Source of the DNA: Cyclina sinensis
Lineage: Eukaryota > Mollusca > Bivalvia > Venerida > Veneridae
Assembly: GCA_012932295.1 (NCBI GenBank)
Contig: JAAONU010000002.1
Span: forward strand, 36,143,521-36,207,520
Reading direction: 5' to 3'
DNA length: 64,000 bases
The first letter of the stretch is position 1, and every line of letters starts with the position of its first letter. Positions 26,792 to 34,580 of this stretch are shown here, piece after piece. The notes under the pieces are model-generated. The model ran no database searches. It was not told the DNA's origin and worked only from the letters and a program-made list of their open reading frames with translations. The position numbers and the translations under genes were made by a program.

Positions 26792-29700
26792 GCCAGGATG
26801 TGATGATTTTGCCTTTTGCCTTATTACTGTGGAGGAGAGCAGACAGATGTTTTGTTTATTTATTTTTTTTTTCAAGAAAAAAGATGACCAATGCAACCTT
26901 GCTATTTTTAAACATCTGCTCTTTCTGAAATACAGCGTAGTCTGTCAATACTGTATTCTAGCACTCAAAAATATTAAACATTATAGATTCTATTTGGTAT
27001 CCTTTGCAGTCAAACCAGTCAAGTACATCTGTACAGACTGCACCCCAGTCTATGATGAGGTAAATGGATTAGAAGTAAATATAATGATTCTAAAGGAACT
27101 TCCAGTAACCAACATGATACAGAGCTCAAGTCTTACATATGAACCTTTCTATTTCATATACAAAGAATAATGCACTATAAACAATGTGCCAAATCAAATT
27201 GTACATCCAAAATTACATATATTTGGTCTGATATAAGATCTTATTAGACATCTGTCTAGAAAACACAGAAATTTTGTTTGGTCTGAAGAATAAAATCTTA
27301 AGTATTCATTTTAAGTGATCTGGACTTAAGAAATATAACCTTATGTACAAAAATCAACATAAATCAACCCTTTGCACACCTACATGTATTTACAGGAAAT
27401 TTTAAACATCCTTTTTCTGGCTTTATAACAATGGATACAATGCTACTGAAAACCAAGATTTCTCCACTCTCGCCTAATTAACATTTACTACATGAATCAT
27501 CTAACAATCCCACCAATAAAATTCAATACATAGATCTCTTTGTAGAGCATTGATGGAAAAGCATAAATATATATCATTCTTTAGTATATATTAGAAAGGG
27601 TAACAACTAAACAAAAATAATCCAGTGCAATATGAAACATCAGCCTATATATACATTGTTTGCCTTCACAAAGAGATAAAAAAACACTTTATTACAAGCA
27701 GAAATTTCAATGTTTAAGCTGTAAGTTGGTATTTTTTATTTAGATGAAAAGTTTCAGTCAGCTCTTTCTGGAATATGTTATTCTGTCAATACTGCACTCA
27801 AAAATGTCAAATATTACTTCTTTGCTTCAAATCTGTATCTAGAACCTCTATCTTTGCTCTGATTCAATATGATTAAAATCCTTACATGTATATAGAAGTA
27901 AAGGCCTAGATAAGGTCTACAAGAGCCATGTTACACATGGTTAATCCCCCCACTGGGAAGAAGTTACCTGAAGGTTGTACTTACAAAAATTAAATGTAAT
28001 AATGCGCATAATTATGCAGTTTGAAGAAAATCCCTCAAAAAATAGGCAAGGTAGAGATATTGTTCTTGACACTGCACTTCCTACCAATGTGCTCTGTCAG
28101 CGTATTAAGTTTGAAGAAGATCCCTCAAGTACTTTTGGAGTTATGCTCTGGAATGTTTTTTTTCAAGTAAATCTGATAAAGGGGAATAACTCTAAAAGTA
28201 GGCAAGGTAGAGTTTCTGTTCTTGCATGCTGCACTTCCTACCAATGTGCTCTGTCAGTGTATTAAGTTTGAAGTAAATCCCTCGAGGACTTTTGGAGTTA
28301 TGCTTCGGACAAAGTTTTTCAAGTAAATCTGATAAAGGGGAAAATCTTTAAAAGTAGGCAAGGTAGAATTATTGTTCTTGCAAACCCCAAATCCTACCAA
28401 TGTGCTCTGTCAGTGTTTTAAGTTTGAAGTAAATCCCTCAAGTACTTTTGCAGTTATGCTCTGGAATTTTTTTTCAAGTAAATCTGATAAAGGGGAATAA
28501 CTCTAAAAGTAGGCAAGGTAGAGCTATTGTTCTTGCACACTGCACTTTCTACCAATGTGCTATGTCAGCAAATTAAGTTTGAAGAAAATCCCTCAAGTAC
28601 TTTATGCTCTGGACAAAACTTTTTAAGTTAATCTGAGAAAGTGGAATAATTCTAAAAGTAGGCAAAGTAGGTTTTTTTTTTTCCACATTGCACTCCCTAC
28701 CAATGTGCTCTGTCAGTGTATTAAGTTTGAAAGAAATCCCAAGTACTTTTGCAGTTATGCTTTTGACAAAGTTTTTCAAGTAAATCTGATAAAGGGGAAT
28801 AACTGTATAAGTAGGTAAGATAGAGTTTTTGTTCCTGCACAATGCACTTCCTCCCAATGTGCTCTTTCAGTGTATGAAGTTTGAAGAAAATCGCTCCAGT
28901 ACTTTTGGAGTTATGCTCAGGACAAAATTGGGATGGACAGACGGATGGAGACCATTTCTAATATTCCCTCCGACTTTGGCCTGGGGATAAACAATTTGAC
29001 AAGTCACTGTGACTTTGACCTTTAAGCTAGACACTCATGTCTTGCATATGGCACACTTTCTTATCTTTATGAACAAATATGTAAAGGTATTTCAAAACCC
29101 TCCCTTGTATAGAGAAGTTACATGTATGGCGGGACAAGGTCTAAAATCAACATTTTTTAATTTTGTTCAGTAACTGAACTGAACTTGACCTTTGAGCTAT
29201 GGATCTGGGTCTCACATGTGACACACCATCTCATCAAGGTGAACAAATATGCCAATGTATTTTAAAATCCTTACATGCATGCAGAAGTTATGACCTGGAC
29301 AAGGTCTATACTCAACATTTTTTACCTTTAACAAGTGACTTTGACCTTGACCTTTGAGCTATGGACTTGGGTCTTACAGGTGACACATCTTCTCATCAAG
29401 GTGAACAAATATGCCAAGGTATTTTAAAGTCCTTCCATGCATGGAAAAGCTATGGCCCAGACAAGAAATGGGACAAAGGACAAAAGCCCCAACAAACTTT
29501 GGTTATGGGGTATAAAAAGTCTTTGTTATAGTTTGAGAATAGGTCATGGCCAAACACAGTATTGTCACAGCAACATCACTGTGACAACAATCATATCACC
29601 AAGTCAGTTAAGAAGTAATTTCTAAATAACATGAGCTTTCTTATCACTATTAACTGATGAATCCTGCAGTAATAGCACAATATGATAAACCTGATTAATC

Positions 29701-32700
29701 TGAAATATACAAAGTTGAAGCAGAAGAAGAACAGGTCATGACTACAAACACAATCTGTTTGTGGATGAAAAGTCGTTCTTCATATGAACTTTTAGGAGTT
29801 ATTGTATTGTATGAATATCCCAGTTCATGGACCTGGCAAATGTGATATTTACTGGTAATGGGTCCATTCACCCTTGTCTATTTGCCACTTATAGTGGGTC
29901 CATTAACCCTATATATTTATTATTTAAAGAATCTTTAATAAGAGTGAATTAGATTGCATGTTAACTAAAAGCAAAGTACATATATTTATACAAAAAACAT
30001 CAAAAAGTGATACTATGGCAGAAAGTTAATGTGTTATTATTTCATTTATATTTTATCTATATGAAACTTAGAGTAAACATTGTAAAAACATTTATTTAGA
30101 TTTTATTCTCTAGTTATTGATCGGAAACCGTTTTTAGAGTCAAAGTCTCTGTGAGCTTGACCTTTGACCTAATGACCTCAAAATCAATAGGGGTCATCTA
30201 CTGGTGATAACCAACCAGCATACCAAGTTTGGTGAACCTAGGTCAAAGCGTTCTCTAGTTATTGATCGGAAAACCTTTTTAGGATAAAGGTCCCTGTGAT
30301 CTTGACCTTTGACCTAATGACCTCAAAATCAATAGGGGTCATCTACTGGTGATGACCAACCAGCATACCAAGTTTGGTGAACCTAGGTCAAAGCGTTCTC
30401 TAGTTATTGGTCGGAAACTGTTTCTACCTACAAGGACAATGTGACCTTGACCTTTGACCCCTTGACCCCAAAATCAATAGGGGTTATCTACTGGTGATGG
30501 ACAATCATCCTACCAAGTTTGAAGTTCCTAGGCCTAAACATTCTTTAGTAATTGGTCGGAAACCATTTGGTCTACGGACCGACGGACAGACAGACAAATG
30601 CAAAGCAATATACCCCCACTTCTTTGAAGGGGGGGCATAAAAATATTGAAATCTGCTGCTACTATACAGTACAGCTCCCGCGATATGTACAAATTTTGTG
30701 CTTCATCCTCGATTGCGGTCGATGCAATCCGCGGAGTTTCTCCTTGAAAAACACTCAGAATCTCCGCAATTTAAGTTTACACACAATTGCCGCATTTTTA
30801 AGCGTTTTAGAGCGTGACAGCGGAGATTCTCCGCGAATATTCTAATGTTTCATCATCAGAGTTTTGACAAATTATTTTCAATTTAAAGGTGTGAAAAAAT
30901 AATCATTATAAAAAACATTTGCTGTGTACGTTTATTTTGAATTTTTCAAAACGCTTGTTATCATTTTGCAAAACCGATCAATAATTTTTGGCAAGCGCCT
31001 AGACAATACAGATGTCGCAGCAGTTTAGGTTTCTTAAAAATATGAAAGCAGTTTAACGCGTGTTGATCGTAAACCGGTCAATTCATTTTCTGAAAATATG
31101 ATCAGCTGTTTGGTGAAGAAATTGCTTCGAAATGTCATTCTTTGCGTAAACGAATAGGAGCGTTTGTACACAATTGCATCAGAATTAGAGCCCATTTGTT
31201 TGAATTTTGACTGTTTAGAGATGTATTAACTTTTCGCAGTTTGATTATCATTTGTAATTTATTTGCGAGTGGATTAACGCAAGCGCAGCACCGATTAAAG
31301 ACTTGAAAATATATAAATTGCAGAAATTAAAGTTAGTTAACAAGCTGTCAGGAAGGTGTGTAAATCTATTCATAATCGACTGTGTTTCTTTTCTACAAAT
31401 ACCCTCATTTCACGCACTCAATATTAATGATTGAGTCGTACAAAACCAAACTTTCTGTTCAGTCAACAAAGCCAACATTGTCTAAATAAAAAAATATCCA
31501 GAAATATGAAAAAGATATTAAATATCTTATTCACCAAACATCATTAAAAATCGGTTTTCACGGAAAAAGCATGGTACATTTCCCGCTCTAAAGAGCATGT
31601 GGTGTCTGAAGCTTGTAAAGTGACGTAATGTGAAAACCATTTATGGAAAATTACTGTCGCTCAATGTTAAAGGTCATATCTTATATTTAGGAACCAATTA
31701 ACAATATAGCATGCGTGTACAAATCATAGGTCATGAGACAAACACATGATATCGTGTATTTTTAAGTCAGTTGTAAAAACATTGTTACGAATGAAAATAT
31801 AAGGCATCCTAAAACATGAAGATAAAAAGAGTAGGTAAATATGAAATTTCACTACAAAAATAAACAATTCAGTCAACTGAATGCATAAACAAATTGCAGA
31901 GATTCGCGGAGGATTTAATGCAGTTTCACAGTAAATACCGTCAGTTATCAGACAAAATTCGTCTCCGAGACGCCTCCGCGATTTAGGGAGTTTCTCAGCG
32001 TTTCTCTGCGATTTTCCTCCTTAAGTCCGCGGACTTAAAGAGAAAAATGTACATATTGCGGGAGCTGTACTGTAATTATTTCAATTATTGAATTATAACT
32101 GGATGTATGTTAATCATCTTTTTTAAGGTGTGAATGCATTAATCAACACAATGAACGTACATTTTCATCTTAATCTACTAAATGATTTAAAAACCTTGTC
32201 CTACATGTAGGTACCATTTCCCATACTCTTCCCATACTCATAAATGGACCTAGGGCGAATAGAAATTAGGGCAAACAGACCTTGGGCTAACAGGTAATAG
32301 GGCGAACTGGTGATAGAGTGAATGTGTTTTAGGGTGAACGGACCCAGATTTTATATTTACTGGAGCTAGAAGTCCAACAAAATTATCACATTGCCAAGCC
32401 CATACCTCAGATATTCTCTAATATCATCAATCAGTAATTGGTTTTGATGTAATGCTGATAAACAAAAGGTAACTCAAAGACAAATTACTTAGTAAACAGT
32501 AAACATATCACTGCATAAGCAATCCTATAATAAATAATTATATCATATATGTATATATTCTTCAAATTTTGTTCAGTATATAAAAATTAAAATTACATAG
32601 AGATGAAATCCTCAGGGTAGCCTATGCTAACAAAAGGAAATATGTTCAAAGTTTGATGAAAAAAATGTTTGTTTCAAACGATTTAACTTTCTGAGGTATT

Positions 32701-34507
32701 GACTCACATGACTGTGATCAATAATGGACCAATCGCAATACCAGTAATTTATAAGTCAAGCAATAAGTCTCAATACAACAGATTGAATATATATTACAAG
32801 ATATAAAATATAAAAATGTCAGAGCTACAAAAAAATTTTCCATTTGCAATTCAGAATACATTTTTAGGACTGATTATGTTTATATATATCACACTGCACA
32901 CTGTTTCTCAATTTTCCTTATCCTGAATCAAAACCCAAACCAGGCAAAACTGTGAATACTTGAACAATGTCAATTCATTTTCCTTATAAAGTAACACGGA
33001 TTTATGTAAAGTACTTGTTGTCTAAAACCTGTCCATATTCCAATCCTGTTTCGACCATGTATAATGATTACCTTGTTGATGCAATTAAGTCCTGCTACGA
33101 AAACGACATCAACAATTTGAAAGATCAAACATCTTAAATTTAAAAATGTGGTCCGCTATAACTCATTACTAAGACTACCATTTGACTGGTCTTATAAAGA
33201 AGAACTATACTCTATAATAATCTGTTTCAATATTGCCCAACATAACCAAGGCAGGTTTACTGACTGAGAAAAGCACACAACCTGAACTTTTTCTAAAGCA
33301 ATAAGGGTTCCACCTTAGACTAGAAGCTGTGTACTTTCTATATATTTATAATTAACAGTGATCATTTTCTGACTGACACTGTAAATTTCTTTAAACAAAT
33401 GTTTCATTTCTTTGAGAAAAAAAAATTAAGCTGCTTGTTGTGAAGAGTCAGCAAAATAATTTTGCTGAAGTGCAGGCCATTCAAATCTATGTCACCATAA
33501 GATCAATAGGCCTAAAAAAAAAAAGCCTCTTAAAAAAAAATTACTAATGTGGTAAATATGTTTCATCAAGGCTTTAAAGTCTTAAGCAAGTGAAAGAAGG
33601 GTGTTAGATGAAATCATGAAACTGACAAGAATTTCAAAATGATACTTTTGAAGACCTGATTAGAAATTTACTGGTTTTTTTTCCAAATATCTTTATTCAT
33701 AAACAGTTTTACATGTGATTGTAATATGCATATATTGTTAGGCTGCTTATAATATTTAATCAGAAAAAAAAATCATAACACTAATACTAGTGCACTCAAT
33801 TAAAGGCCATGTAGCATCAAAGAATTATATGATCTTTCAAGAATGCAGTCAAAATTGTGTTAAATTGAAAAAAAAAAAAAAACAACTCCAAACTCAAACA
33901 TATATATTTTCTTCACTCACTGTGAAGAGAACAACTCAAATAATTCATAACTGAGCCATACTGGTAGCATACTGGGCAAACTACAATGAACAAAGCACAA
34001 GATCAGTCTATCTGAAATAAGTGCAATCCTCTGATAATGCACATACTCCTTGACTTATTGTCAAGCAGATAAGAAGAGCAAAGTAGATCGTGGCAATGCT
34101 GTTGTGATAAACGTATGTTTTGTATGTGTTTTGAGTTGTCTCCTGAGTAGTTATCGGTAAAACAGATGTCTACTACAATACTATTAGCAACACTTTTTAA
34201 ATGTCAGTAGAGCTCTCCCTACCATTCCTTTACCAAGACTCAGACTGCTACAAATGGGAAAATTCTGAAACAAGCTTTGTCTGCAAATTTCAGGTAAATA
34301 TTTGGTTCAGTTATTGTCAAAGCAGTATCTGTACTGGATAAATGCTGCTTTTCACATTTGGTAAACCATGCATGCATCTGAGTGCAAAATCCTAGGAATA
34401 TGGATAACTAAAAAAATCTTCTGAGTAATTGAGTAAATGTATTTAACTGGAAGAATGACCAAGTACTCAAGTATTTAAATCGGTACTCATTGCCATCCTT
34501 AGTGGAT

Positions 34508-34580
<73 letters not shown>

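Noticed and set aside
26829..27170. 113-codon open frame in CBL intron 1
   Set aside because: No recognisable family, no neighbouring exons, and composition like the surrounding AT-rich intron.
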